In this document: positions 1 to 5,088 of the stretch, one piece after another | Numbering within the stretch: the stretch's first letter is position 1 | How the letters are laid out: each line of letters starts with the position of its first letter | Assembly: GCA_947479075.1 (NCBI GenBank) | Contig: CANJZR010000315.1 | Location: 1 to 5,088 of the forward strand | Direction of reading: 5' to 3' | DNA from: Planctomycetaceae bacterium | GTDB taxonomy: Bacteria; Planctomycetota; Planctomycetia; Planctomycetales; Planctomycetaceae | DNA length: 5,088 bases | The notes under the pieces: generated by a model | The model's database searches: none | Told to the model about the DNA's origin: nothing | What the model saw: the letters and a program-made list of their open reading frames with translations, nothing else | Position numbers and translations under genes: made by a program

Positions 1-705
1 AATGACTTCCTGCGGACACAGTTCAAAGTCGATCACCCCGACTGGAGACTGGGAACCGTGCAGTACCAGGGGCGTGACGCCATGGACTTTGGCCGCGATG
101 AGGTCCGGGACTATACCTTCCGGCTGATTGAAGAAGCGGTGCGGCGATACGACTGCGACGGGATTGAGCTCGACTTCAACCGGTTCCCAAACTTCTTCAA
201 GGATGGTACGACGGACGAACGCGTCGCCAAGATGAACTCACTGATCAAGCGCGTTCGTCAGATGCTGGACGATGTGGGGCGAGAAAGGAATCGCCACCTC
301 GTCCTGTCGGTACGACCTCCATCGAACTATGGCCGGACACCGCCGACCCCCGACACAGCTCGCCAGATCGGCTGCGATGTCCCGGCGTGGGTGATCAATG
401 GCTGGGTCGATTTCGTCGCCGTCTCTGAGTTCCTCTTTGAACGCGGTGATCTCCCGATGGGAGAGTGGAAGCAAGCGATCCCCAATGTCCCGGTCTATGG
501 TGGGATCGAATGCACACGCCGAGGTGGGCAGAAGAACCTGACAGCTGCGGAGTACATCGACGCCGGGGCGAAACTCATCGAGCAGGGAGCTGATGGCGTC
601 TATTTGTTCAACTTCTTCACCTCCCGCGAAGAAGGTGCCAATGCGTATGAACCTCCGTTCGAGTGTTTCCGCAGCCTCGGAGTCACGCCGGGCGTTCCGA
701 AATAA
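1..705 (+). CDS. Glycoside-hydrolase-like TIM-barrel protein, C-terminal part (5' truncated)
   Basis: The frame is open from the first base (N-D-F-L-R...) to the TAA at 703-705, so this is the last 234 residues of a longer protein whose start lies outside the window. The GTG at 58 is only an internal valine codon. The clearest signature is YDCDGIELDFNRFPNFF at about residues 50-66 of the visible part, following an amphipathic helix (VRDYTFRLIEEAVRRYD). A strand ending in D-G-I-E-L-D-F with acidic residues (D53, E56, D58) is typical of the beta-strand ends of family-10-like glycosyl hydrolase TIM barrels. Later strands are visible as LVLSVRPPS, WVDFVAVSEFL, VPVYGGIE and GADGVYLFNFF, giving the repeating beta/alpha rhythm of a barrel that closes near the C terminus. 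The substrate cannot be read from this fragment and the catalytic residues are not established; E56 is only a candidate. The short tail after the last strand suggests no extra C-terminal domain. Family membership is from remembered motif resemblance, so the call is to a superfamily, not an enzyme. Confidence 0.72.
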   Translation, partial: NDFLRTQFKVDHPDWRLGTVQYQGRDAMDFGRDEVRDYTFRLIEEAVRRYDCDGIELDFNRFPNFFKDGTTDERVAKMNSLIKRVRQMLDDVGRERNRHLVLSVRPPSNYGRTPPTPDTARQIGCDVPAWVINGWVDFVAVSEFLFERGDLPMGEWKQAIPNVPVYGGIECTRRGGQKNLTAAEYIDAGAKLIEQGADGVYLFNFFTSREEGANAYEPPFECFRSLGVTPGVPK

Positions 706-773
706 CCGCAGACCAGTTGAGAGGCGGATGAGGCATCCGGGCATCGGCCCCTCTGGCTCGGCCGTAGATACCC

Positions 774-1316
774 ATGAGCAATCCAAAGGCATTTGATTTA
801 CCGGGGGATCTCGTTCCCCGGGTGGTGACCATCGGTGGAGTCAGCAAGGCTCATTTGCTGGCCCAGCTGGATGCTGCACAGGTGAAACTCAACGAAGCCG
901 CCGCCACGCTGTTTGCTAGCGAGCTGTTCACTGTCGAAGACACGAGCCGTACGATGGTCATCGTGGAAGTATCTGTCGAGCAATTGGGGTTTCCGCAAGG
1001 AACCACTTTGCTGGAGCTGTTTGAACGAGCCTTGTCTCTGGGACTGGCACTGGTTCCCCTGGAGTTGGGGCCACATCTGCGGCTTCAGTATCACGACCAG
1101 CCAGAAGGTTACTGGGGCCAACCAGTCACCGAACACCAGGCTCCTCCCGGATCGGTCCAGATCGCAGCTGCTCCACTGTCCGAAGACGATGGGTTCCCCA
1201 AAGGCTTCTACCTGCGTCGGATCAAGGGAGAGATGTGGCTGCGAGGCTATTGGGCCGACCCCACGCATCCCTATCAACCGGGCGACCGTTTTGTCTTCAG
1301 TAGCCCACCAGGTTAA
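774..1316 (+). CDS. Conserved protein of unknown function (180 aa)
   Basis: A complete soluble protein from ATG 774 to TAA 1314-1316. It has no signal peptide, membrane segment or nucleotide-binding motif. It begins with a short variable stretch, then a helix around residues 28-48 (LLAQLDAAQVKLNEAAATLF). A predicted strand follows (TMVIVEVSVEQLGF, about 60-73), then a helix (LLELFERALSLGLALVPLELG, about 79-99). The strongly patterned C-terminal half contains YHDQPEGYWGQP, APPGSVQIAAAPLSEDDGFPKGFYLRRIKG and MWLRGYWAD. From memory, proteins with this LSEDD-FPKGFYLRRI-G-WLRGY tail occur in scattered bacteria, including Firmicutes, and are sometimes labelled 'helicase'. I see no Walker A, DEAD or other helicase motif to justify that name. 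No clear Shine-Dalgarno precedes the ATG. It lies 68 bases after the hydrolase-like gene on the same strand, so shared transcription is possible but unproven. Function unknown. Confidence 0.85.
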   Translation: MSNPKAFDLPGDLVPRVVTIGGVSKAHLLAQLDAAQVKLNEAAATLFASELFTVEDTSRTMVIVEVSVEQLGFPQGTTLLELFERALSLGLALVPLELGPHLRLQYHDQPEGYWGQPVTEHQAPPGSVQIAAAPLSEDDGFPKGFYLRRIKGEMWLRGYWADPTHPYQPGDRFVFSSPPG

Positions 1317-1335
1317 TTCTTATCTCCGCCCGACA

Positions 1336-2634
1336 TCATGCCACCTCAAACCCGGCGCGTTGTTCCCGCTTCAAGAACGAATTCGCCTGCTCATCAGCCG
1401 GGAACACCTGCTGCTCGGGATCCCATGTCAGCGGCCGGCCGACACGCATCGCGATGTTCCCCAGGTGGCAGACGCTGACACTGCGGTGTTGCCCCTCGAT
1501 ATCCGACAGTGGTTTTCGTTTCGCCACGACGCAATCGAAAAAGTTCCCGACGTGATTCACGATCGCGTCGAGCTTCCCCACCCGCGTGGGTCGGGTGAGA
1601 TTATCGAAATCATACAGGCGAAACGCCTCGCGCGACTCGGGCTGGCCAGCCAGGTGTTCCACAGCTTTCCCGGCGAGCGACTCGCGATTCACAAAGATCC
1701 GCCCTTCGGTTCCAGTGAACAGGATCCCGTTGCGACCATGGTCCTGCACCGTGAGTTCCACCCCGTTCGCATACGTGTACTTCGCTGAAAAGTCTTTCGC
1801 GACGTTGTATCCATCGGTCACGTCGGGCCAGGTCGCCGTCCCCTCGATCTTCACTGGTTGGGAATTGATCGCCCAGTGGGCAATGTCGATGTGATGTGCC
1901 CCCCAGTCAGTCATCTGCCCGCCAGAGTACTGCATCCACCATCGGAAGGTGTAATGGCTGCGTTCGGCGACGTAAGGGACCTCGGGGGTCTGTCCCTGCC
2001 AGAGGTTCCAGTTGAGGTTCTTCGGCGGGGCGGTACGTTCAAACGGCCCGCCCTGCTCATTCTTGCCGAGGACGACCTCCACGGTCCGCAACTCACCGAT
2101 CCGCCCTGCCCTGACGTACTCGACAGCCGTCCGAAAGCGGTGGTCGCTGCGCTGCCATGAGCCGACCTGGACGACACGCCCCGTCTCCGCCACGGCCTTC
2201 GAGAGGACTTTGCCTTCATCAATGGTGAGTGTCAGCGGCTTCTCGCAATAGACATCCTTCCCGGCCCGGCAGGCATCGATCACCATCTTCGCGTGCCAGT
2301 GATCGGGCGTCCCGATGACAACAACATCCACATTCTTGTTCTTCAACAGGTCACGGTAATCTTCCTCAATGGCCGGTGTGCTGCCGAAACTCGCGCGGGC
2401 CTGTTCTCGCACATGGCGGTCGACATCACACACAGCCACGATGTTGCCATATTCTTGAGCCTTGAGGGTGACAACTGTGCCCTGATACCTCAGCCCGATG
2501 GCACCAACTCCGAGTCGCGAATTCGCCGATCGCTCGGCCCCCACCGCCTGAATCCCCGGATTCACCCAGGCTCCAAGTGCCAATGCCGTGGGGACAGCCA
2601 AGCTGTGACAGAGAAACTGGCGGCGTGAGGACAT
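1336..2634 (-). CDS. Tat-exported Gfo/Idh/MocA family oxidoreductase
   Basis: Predicted NAD(P)-dependent oxidoreductase of the glucose-fructose oxidoreductase / inositol dehydrogenase / MocA family, 432 aa, a normal length. The N terminus MSSRRQFLCHSLAVPTALALGAW carries a twin-arginine motif (SRRQFL) plus a hydrophobic stretch, so export through Tat, folded with cofactor, is likely. The Rossmann domain follows: GVGAIGLRYQG (42-52), IVAVCDVD at the second strand (65-72), VVVIGTPDHWH (104-114), and KDVYCEKPLTL with the family EKP motif (131-133; K132 the usual catalytic lysine). The C-terminal alpha/beta domain contains MTDWGAHHIDIAHWA (241-255) at the substrate site and ends with LTWDPEQQVFPADEQAN, a tail common in planctomycete paralogues. 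The start is supported by GGGAG five bases upstream. The substrate is probably a sugar or cyclitol but cannot be named. GH109 glycosidases share this fold, so an NAD-dependent glycosidase is an alternative. It converges with the upstream 180-aa gene and diverges from the alpha/beta hydrolase. Confidence 0.95.
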   Translation of the reverse strand: MSSRRQFLCHSLAVPTALALGAWVNPGIQAVGAERSANSRLGVGAIGLRYQGTVVTLKAQEYGNIVAVCDVDRHVREQARASFGSTPAIEEDYRDLLKNKNVDVVVIGTPDHWHAKMVIDACRAGKDVYCEKPLTLTIDEGKVLSKAVAETGRVVQVGSWQRSDHRFRTAVEYVRAGRIGELRTVEVVLGKNEQGGPFERTAPPKNLNWNLWQGQTPEVPYVAERSHYTFRWWMQYSGGQMTDWGAHHIDIAHWAINSQPVKIEGTATWPDVTDGYNVAKDFSAKYTYANGVELTVQDHGRNGILFTGTEGRIFVNRESLAGKAVEHLAGQPESREAFRLYDFDNLTRPTRVGKLDAIVNHVGNFFDCVVAKRKPLSDIEGQHRSVSVCHLGNIAMRVGRPLTWDPEQQVFPADEQANSFLKREQRAGFEVA

Positions 2635-2639
2635 GAGAG

Positions 2640-2644
2640 CTCCC
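2640..2644 (-). promoter_or_regulatory. Ribosome binding site of the Gfo/Idh/MocA gene
   Basis: On the minus strand GGGAG stands five bases before the ATG at 2634. It supports that start, which also gives the Tat motif at residues 3-8, as expected for an export signal. Confidence 0.5.
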
Positions 2645-2788
2645 AGATACTTCGGTCAGGGGGACCACGACGGGTGAGGCGTTCGCGTGTCATTCTGACC
2701 TCGACTTGCCCAGAGAAGCTACCGTATGAGACTCTGGCCCCGCAAGATGCCCCACGCTTCCGACATCGTGCCCACTATTGAGGAAGTC

Positions 2789-2854
2789 ATGAAGGGGGCA
2801 GGCAATTACAATTCGAGCCTGACTTCCGCGACTTCCAGCAGGACGACCCCATGA
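2789..2854 (+). CDS. Possible 21-codon upstream ORF overlapping the esterase start
   Basis: ATG 2789 opens a 21-residue frame (MKGAGNYNSSLTSATSSRTT plus P) that stops at TGA 2852-2854, sharing an ATGA overlap with the first ATG of the esterase gene. GAGGA (2780-2784) sits four bases before this ATG, slightly close but Shine-Dalgarno-like. The geometry would allow translational coupling. The peptide is Ser/Thr-rich, with no run of one amino acid that would suggest a classical attenuation leader. It resembles nothing I know and could be chance. If the TACAAT at 2807-2812 is the real -10 box, the transcript would start inside this ORF and it would not be translated. Confidence 0.18.
   Translation: MKGAGNYNSSLTSATSSRTTP
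2840..2843 (+). promoter_or_regulatory. Ribosome binding site of the alpha/beta hydrolase gene
   Basis: AGGA lies seven bases before ATG 2851. Three ATG codons follow in a row (2851, 2854, 2857); the spacing favours the first, although the second and third would also be within reach and change the protein by only one or two residues. Confidence 0.5.
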
Positions 2855-3762
2855 TGATGTACCGTCTCAACCAAATCCTGAGTGTGTGTGCCCTGCTCAT
2901 ACTGGGGTGCATCGATGCCCAGGCCGAAGTGAAGGCCCGCCGCACTGAGGATGTCATCTATGGTCGGAAGCACGGCATGGCTCTGACGCTAGATGTCTTC
3001 CAACCGGAGAAACCGAATGGAGCCGGATTGGTGTTTCTGGTCAACGGAGGGTGGCTATCGAGCAAGGACACTCCACTGATGGTCACCATTCGGCCGGACG
3101 ACTATGCGGAGTATGTGAAACGCGGGTATACCGTCTTTGCCGTAGTCACCAGTTCACAGCCGAAGTTTACGATTGCCGAAGAGATCCAGGATGTGCAGCG
3201 AGCTGTACGCTTCATTCGAGCCAATGCCGGAAAGTACGGTGTGGATGCCAATCGGCTCGGTGTACTGGGAGCGAGTTCCGGGGGCCACCTGACCCTGTCG
3301 CTCGCAACACAGGGAGGACCGGGAAATCCCGATTCGCCCGATCCCGTTGAACGAGAAAGCAGTGCTGTGCAGGCAGCTGCCTGTTTCTTCCCGCCGACCG
3401 ATTTCCTGAACTACGGCAGCGCTGGAATCAGTGGAGTCGGTCAAGGCCCTCTCGCCCCGCTGCAGGTCGCCTTCGGTCCGCAGGCACTCACCGAAGAGGG
3501 GCGCATGAAACTCGGCCGCGAGATTTCACCGATCTATCATGTCACGTCTAAACTCCCGCCGACGCTGATCATTCACGGCGACGCCGACGATGTCGTGCCT
3601 CTCCAGCAGTCGGAAGCGTTTGTTGAACGAGCGAGAACAGAGAATGCTCGGAATGTCGAGTTGATCATTCGCCCCGGCAAAGGCCACGGCTGGGGCGATT
3701 TCTGGAGATCTACCGAGGATGTCACCGCGTTCGCGGATTGGTTCGACAAGTCTCTGAAATAG
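2851..3762 (+). CDS. Secreted alpha/beta hydrolase (esterase-like)
   Basis: Predicted serine hydrolase, 303 aa, acting outside the cytoplasm. Residues 1-25 form a signal peptide: basic start, hydrophobic ILSVCALLILG, and AQA before E26 as a type I cleavage site. The LILGC at 17-20 also resembles a weak lipobox, so a lipoprotein is possible. The mature part reads like the BD-FAE / dienelactone-hydrolase-like esterases: VIYGRKHGMALTLDVFQP opening strands, GLVFLVNGGWLSS at the oxyanion loop, and YAEYVKRGYTVFAVV. Next come a helix VQRAVRFIRANAGKYGVDANRLGVLGASSGGHL holding the nucleophile elbow G-A-S-S-G (S142), then LIIHGDADDVVP with acid D246, and PGKGHGW with H279. All three triad residues are therefore visible. 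The usual HGGG of the oxyanion loop is replaced by NGGW (65-68). The natural substrate, perhaps an acetylated or feruloylated polysaccharide, cannot be told from sequence. It is transcribed divergently from the Tat-exported oxidoreductase. A peptidase S9-like role is a less likely alternative because no beta-propeller domain is present. Confidence 0.92.
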   Translation: MMMYRLNQILSVCALLILGCIDAQAEVKARRTEDVIYGRKHGMALTLDVFQPEKPNGAGLVFLVNGGWLSSKDTPLMVTIRPDDYAEYVKRGYTVFAVVTSSQPKFTIAEEIQDVQRAVRFIRANAGKYGVDANRLGVLGASSGGHLTLSLATQGGPGNPDSPDPVERESSAVQAAACFFPPTDFLNYGSAGISGVGQGPLAPLQVAFGPQALTEEGRMKLGREISPIYHVTSKLPPTLIIHGDADDVVPLQQSEAFVERARTENARNVELIIRPGKGHGWGDFWRSTEDVTAFADWFDKSLK

Positions 3763-3786
3763 TCAGCGTGACCGTTGATTTCATGC

Positions 3787-3829
3787 GGCCGGATCGCGGA
3801 ACTGGCCCCATGATCACTCCGCCGTGATC
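3787..3829. terminator. Possible bidirectional terminator or inverted repeats in the convergent gap
   Basis: Two small inverted repeats lie between the esterase stop (3762) and the end of the minus-strand gene. One is GGCCGG (3787-3792) with CTGGCC (3802-3807), a nine-base loop and one G-U pair. The other is a perfect GATCAC (3812-3817) / GTGATC (3824-3829) with a six-base loop, overlapping the minus-strand stop codon. Neither is followed by a run of T on either strand, so they are not textbook intrinsic terminators. Their place between converging genes is the main argument. Confidence 0.25.
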
Positions 3830-4197
3830 GAGATATTCAACGTCCGCGAATGAATCTCATTCGGAATCGACAACGAAAAACTGGGGAAGGCAGAAGGATT
3901 CGATGGTTTCGAAACATTCCAATCCAAGATCGCGAGAGACTTCTGCTGCCCATCCTTGATCTCACTCTTCACCGATTTCGCGACGTGCGACGGATCAAAT
4001 GAGCCGACGAAGAACACGCCCTCCAGCGTATTCCTTTTCGTGTCGATCGTCAGATAGACAGGAACCGTATTTCTATAGACGACGGTAAACGACCTCCGAT
4101 CACGATCCGCCATCTTCTGGCTCCACAGCATGGCCAGAAGGGCAATCGCTGCCAGACTCATGATCCACTGGGGGAATCTAAAGGTATTGTGATGCAT
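3814..4197 (-). CDS. Small single-membrane-segment protein of unknown function
   Basis: I do not recognise this 127-aa protein. The frame is open from ATG 4305, but the start at 4197 is preferred. GGAG stands eight bases upstream of it, and it places the hydrophobic segment near the N terminus (WIMSLAAIALLAMLW, residues 11-25), as expected for a signal anchor. The 36 extra residues from the upstream ATG have odd, Cys/Tyr/Pro-rich composition and no obvious role. After the anchor comes a basic patch (KMADRDRR). The rest is a beta-rich domain with strands such as SFTVVYRNTVPVYLTIDT, GVFFVGSF, SLAILDWNV and FSLSIP, ending TLNISITAE. No catalytic or metal-binding motif is visible. By the positive-inside rule the orientation is ambiguous because charges lie on both sides. 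It converges on the esterase gene 51 bases away and diverges from the HExxH gene. The frame looks genuine but has weaker codon signal than its neighbours. Confidence 0.6.
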   Translation of the reverse strand: MHHNTFRFPQWIMSLAAIALLAMLWSQKMADRDRRSFTVVYRNTVPVYLTIDTKRNTLEGVFFVGSFDPSHVAKSVKSEIKDGQQKSLAILDWNVSKPSNPSAFPSFSLSIPNEIHSRTLNISITAE

Positions 4198-4496
4198 GGG
4201 CGAATCTCCACTGGCGTCTGGCGATGAACTCACAGGATACCACGGGTAACAAATCGCATTAAGATGACAATGAATATACATTCGCAATCGCTTCGTTGTT
4301 GGCATTCGAGTTCGTTACCGCTCTCTCTGATGGCAGACAAAGTATGTAACTCTCGCTTCATGGACACGACAAATGCCTCCTTGGTAGATTCCCGTCATTC
4401 ACCTTGCAGACTTTTCGGTAACTAGAAAGCCGTTAGTGAGCGAGGATAACTTCTCGAAACTCATGATCCCTCTAATCGTCAACGGGTTGAACGCTC
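4198..4496. promoter_or_regulatory. Divergent intergenic region, AT-richer, no definite elements
   Basis: About 299 bases between two divergent starts, visibly richer in A and T than the coding sequence around it. Promoters for both genes are expected here. On the minus strand TATATT (4273-4278 on the plus strand) could be a -10 box about 76 bases before ATG 4197, but no good -35 box is correctly placed. On the plus strand I find no convincing pair. A weak interrupted hairpin lies at 4437-4463: TGAG-CGAG pairs with CTCG and, after an AAA bulge, CTCA. It lies in the presumed leader of the downstream gene. A GTG-started frame at 4436-4633 runs through the end of this region into the next gene in another frame and is probably not real. 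Confidence 0.35.
4206..4209 (-). promoter_or_regulatory. Ribosome binding site deciding the start at 4197
   Basis: On the minus strand GGAG precedes the ATG at 4197 by eight bases. Together with the position of the hydrophobic segment it argues for the 127-residue form of the protein and against the 163-residue form. Confidence 0.45.
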
Positions 4497-5088
4497 ATGT
4501 TTGGATGGTTCAAACCACAATGTCCGGTGGACGATGCTGCCAAGCACTGGATCGAAGATCGGCTTCAATGGTTGTCACATCAATTCGGGCGCGATGTTTT
4601 TACTCGCCGGGCTGTGATTCTGCCGACGAATGACTTCTTCCCCGATCCTGTTGATGGTTCCAGAGAAAGTGTGCGGAATCTTCTCGACCAGGTCTGCGGC
4701 TACATGGACGTTGATCCGGAACAGGTCGAACTGGAGATCTTTACGGACACCAACAAGCTCTGGCTTGTGAACGATGACGGTAAGTGTCTGGCCACGGGGG
4801 CAGCAGGCCTGTATGAAGAGGAGCATGACAAGATGGTCATTCACATCGAACGGACGGGGTTAAGCGACCTGCCGAGTCTCGTGGGCACGATGGCTCATGA
4901 ACTCTCTCACTTGCGATTAATGGGTGAGGGACGCGTGAGTGGTGAGGAGTATGACAACGAACTGCTGACAGACCTCACAGCGGTGTTCCACGGCTTCGGC
5001 ATCTTTCTGGGTAACTCACCGCGTAATTGGGAAGGCGATTACAGTCTGTGGCCTGGCACGAAACTGAAAAAGCCCGAGTATATGTCTC
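4497..5088 (+). CDS. HExxH-motif (zincin-like) protein of unknown function, N-terminal part (3' truncated)
   Basis: The frame opens at ATG 4497 (MFGWFKPQCPVDDAAKHWIE...) and stays open to the right edge, giving 197 residues with no stop. A TGA at 4488-4490 in the same frame limits the start, and the next methionine is residue 70, so 4497 is the best start although no strong Shine-Dalgarno precedes it. There is no signal peptide or membrane segment, so a cytoplasmic protein is likely. Visible blocks are an N-terminal helix (HWIEDRLQWLSHQFG, 17-31), VILPTNDFFPDPVDGS (40-55), a helix LLDQVCGYMDVDP (62-74), and GAAGLYEEEHDKMVIHIE (101-118). Then comes the zincin motif TMAHELSHLRLMGEG, with H134, E135 and H138 as likely zinc ligands and general base. 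It is followed by EEYDNELLTDLTAVFHGFGIF, where E155 or D159 could be the third ligand. From memory, this layout matches a family of uncharacterised bacterial proteins. Peptidase activity is inferred from the motif only. Confidence 0.85.
   Translation, partial: MFGWFKPQCPVDDAAKHWIEDRLQWLSHQFGRDVFTRRAVILPTNDFFPDPVDGSRESVRNLLDQVCGYMDVDPEQVELEIFTDTNKLWLVNDDGKCLATGAAGLYEEEHDKMVIHIERTGLSDLPSLVGTMAHELSHLRLMGEGRVSGEEYDNELLTDLTAVFHGFGIFLGNSPRNWEGDYSLWPGTKLKKPEYMS

Larger units (their letters stand above)
2635..2850. promoter_or_regulatory. Divergent intergenic region between oxidoreductase and esterase genes
   Basis: About 216 bases separate two divergently oriented genes, so promoters for both must lie here or overlap the gene starts. 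No well-spaced -35/-10 pair stands out. On the plus strand TACAAT (2807-2812) matches a -10 box at five of six positions and lies 38 bases before the esterase ATG, but the nearest -35-like hexamer, TTGAGG (2778-2783), is 23 bases away, too far for a standard promoter. TTGCCC (2706-2711) and TATGAG (2725-2730) are only 13 bases apart, too close. On the minus strand I see no convincing pair. No operator-like palindrome or riboswitch was recognised. Confidence 0.35.

Noticed and set aside
745..764. Small inverted repeat CGGCC/GGCCG between the first two genes, as a possible terminator.
   Set aside because: The stem is only five base pairs with a ten-base loop and no T-run follows, so it is within chance for GC-rich DNA.
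238..792. A minus-strand frame of 184 codons opposite the hydrolase-like gene.
   Set aside because: It is a shadow of a gene with clear TIM-barrel motifs; its own translation has no family pattern.
798..1277. A minus-strand frame of 159 codons opposite the 180-aa gene.
   Set aside because: The plus-strand protein has the strong conserved C-terminal pattern; this translation is Gln-rich and patternless.
913..1788. A long plus-strand frame of 291 codons crossing the end of the 180-aa gene and the antisense of the oxidoreductase.
   Set aside because: It overlaps two well-supported genes in other frames, is rich in Trp, Cys and Arg as shadow frames are, and shows no recognisable domain.
4198..4305. 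The N-terminal extension of the 127-aa protein from ATG 4305.
   Set aside because: The downstream ATG has a well-placed GGAG and puts the hydrophobic segment at the N terminus; the extension has odd composition and no supporting site.
4436..4633. A GTG-started 65-codon plus-strand frame just before and into the HExxH gene.
   Set aside because: Most of its coding part overlaps the HExxH gene in another frame, and the peptide has no recognisable motif or good ribosome binding site.
4575..4844. A minus-strand frame of 89 codons opposite the HExxH gene.
   Set aside because: It is antisense to a frame with a clear zincin motif and has no features of its own.

Overview
The window looks like chromosomal DNA from a member of the Planctomycetota. 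This is an inference, not proof. It rests mainly on a Tat-exported Gfo/Idh/MocA oxidoreductase with the N-terminal SRRQFL motif and the long WDP-type tail seen in planctomycete paralogues. Supporting signs are moderately GC-rich coding sequence, genes that mostly stand alone on alternating strands, and weak or absent Shine-Dalgarno sites at several starts. I see no rRNA, tRNA, CRISPR array, insertion sequence, integrase or attachment site.

Layout from left to right: (1) 1-705 (+), the C-terminal 234 residues of a TIM-barrel, glycoside-hydrolase-like protein cut by the left edge. (2) 774-1316 (+), a small conserved protein of unknown function (180 aa). (3) 1336-2634 (-), a Tat-signal Gfo/Idh/MocA oxidoreductase (432 aa), converging on gene 2 with only 19 bases between stops. 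(4) 2635-2850, a divergent intergenic region with promoters presumably facing both ways and a possible 21-codon upstream ORF. (5) 2851-3762 (+), a secreted alpha/beta hydrolase (303 aa). (6) 3763-3813, a short convergent gap with two small inverted repeats in or next to it. (7) 3814-4197 (-), a 127-aa single-membrane-segment protein of unknown function, for which the downstream start with a ribosome binding site is preferred. (8) 4198-4496, an AT-richer divergent intergenic region with nothing definite. (9) 4497-5088 (+), the first 197 residues of a protein with a zincin-type HExxH motif, cut by the right edge.

The hydrolase-like protein, the sugar-type oxidoreductase and the esterase-like protein fit a general theme of envelope or periplasmic breakdown of carbohydrates and their esters. 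Because they sit on different strands, there is no operon evidence that they form one pathway. I do not find a convincing undescribed system here. The items most worth a second look are the HExxH protein, the conserved 180-aa protein, and the ATGA-overlapping upstream ORF before the esterase.
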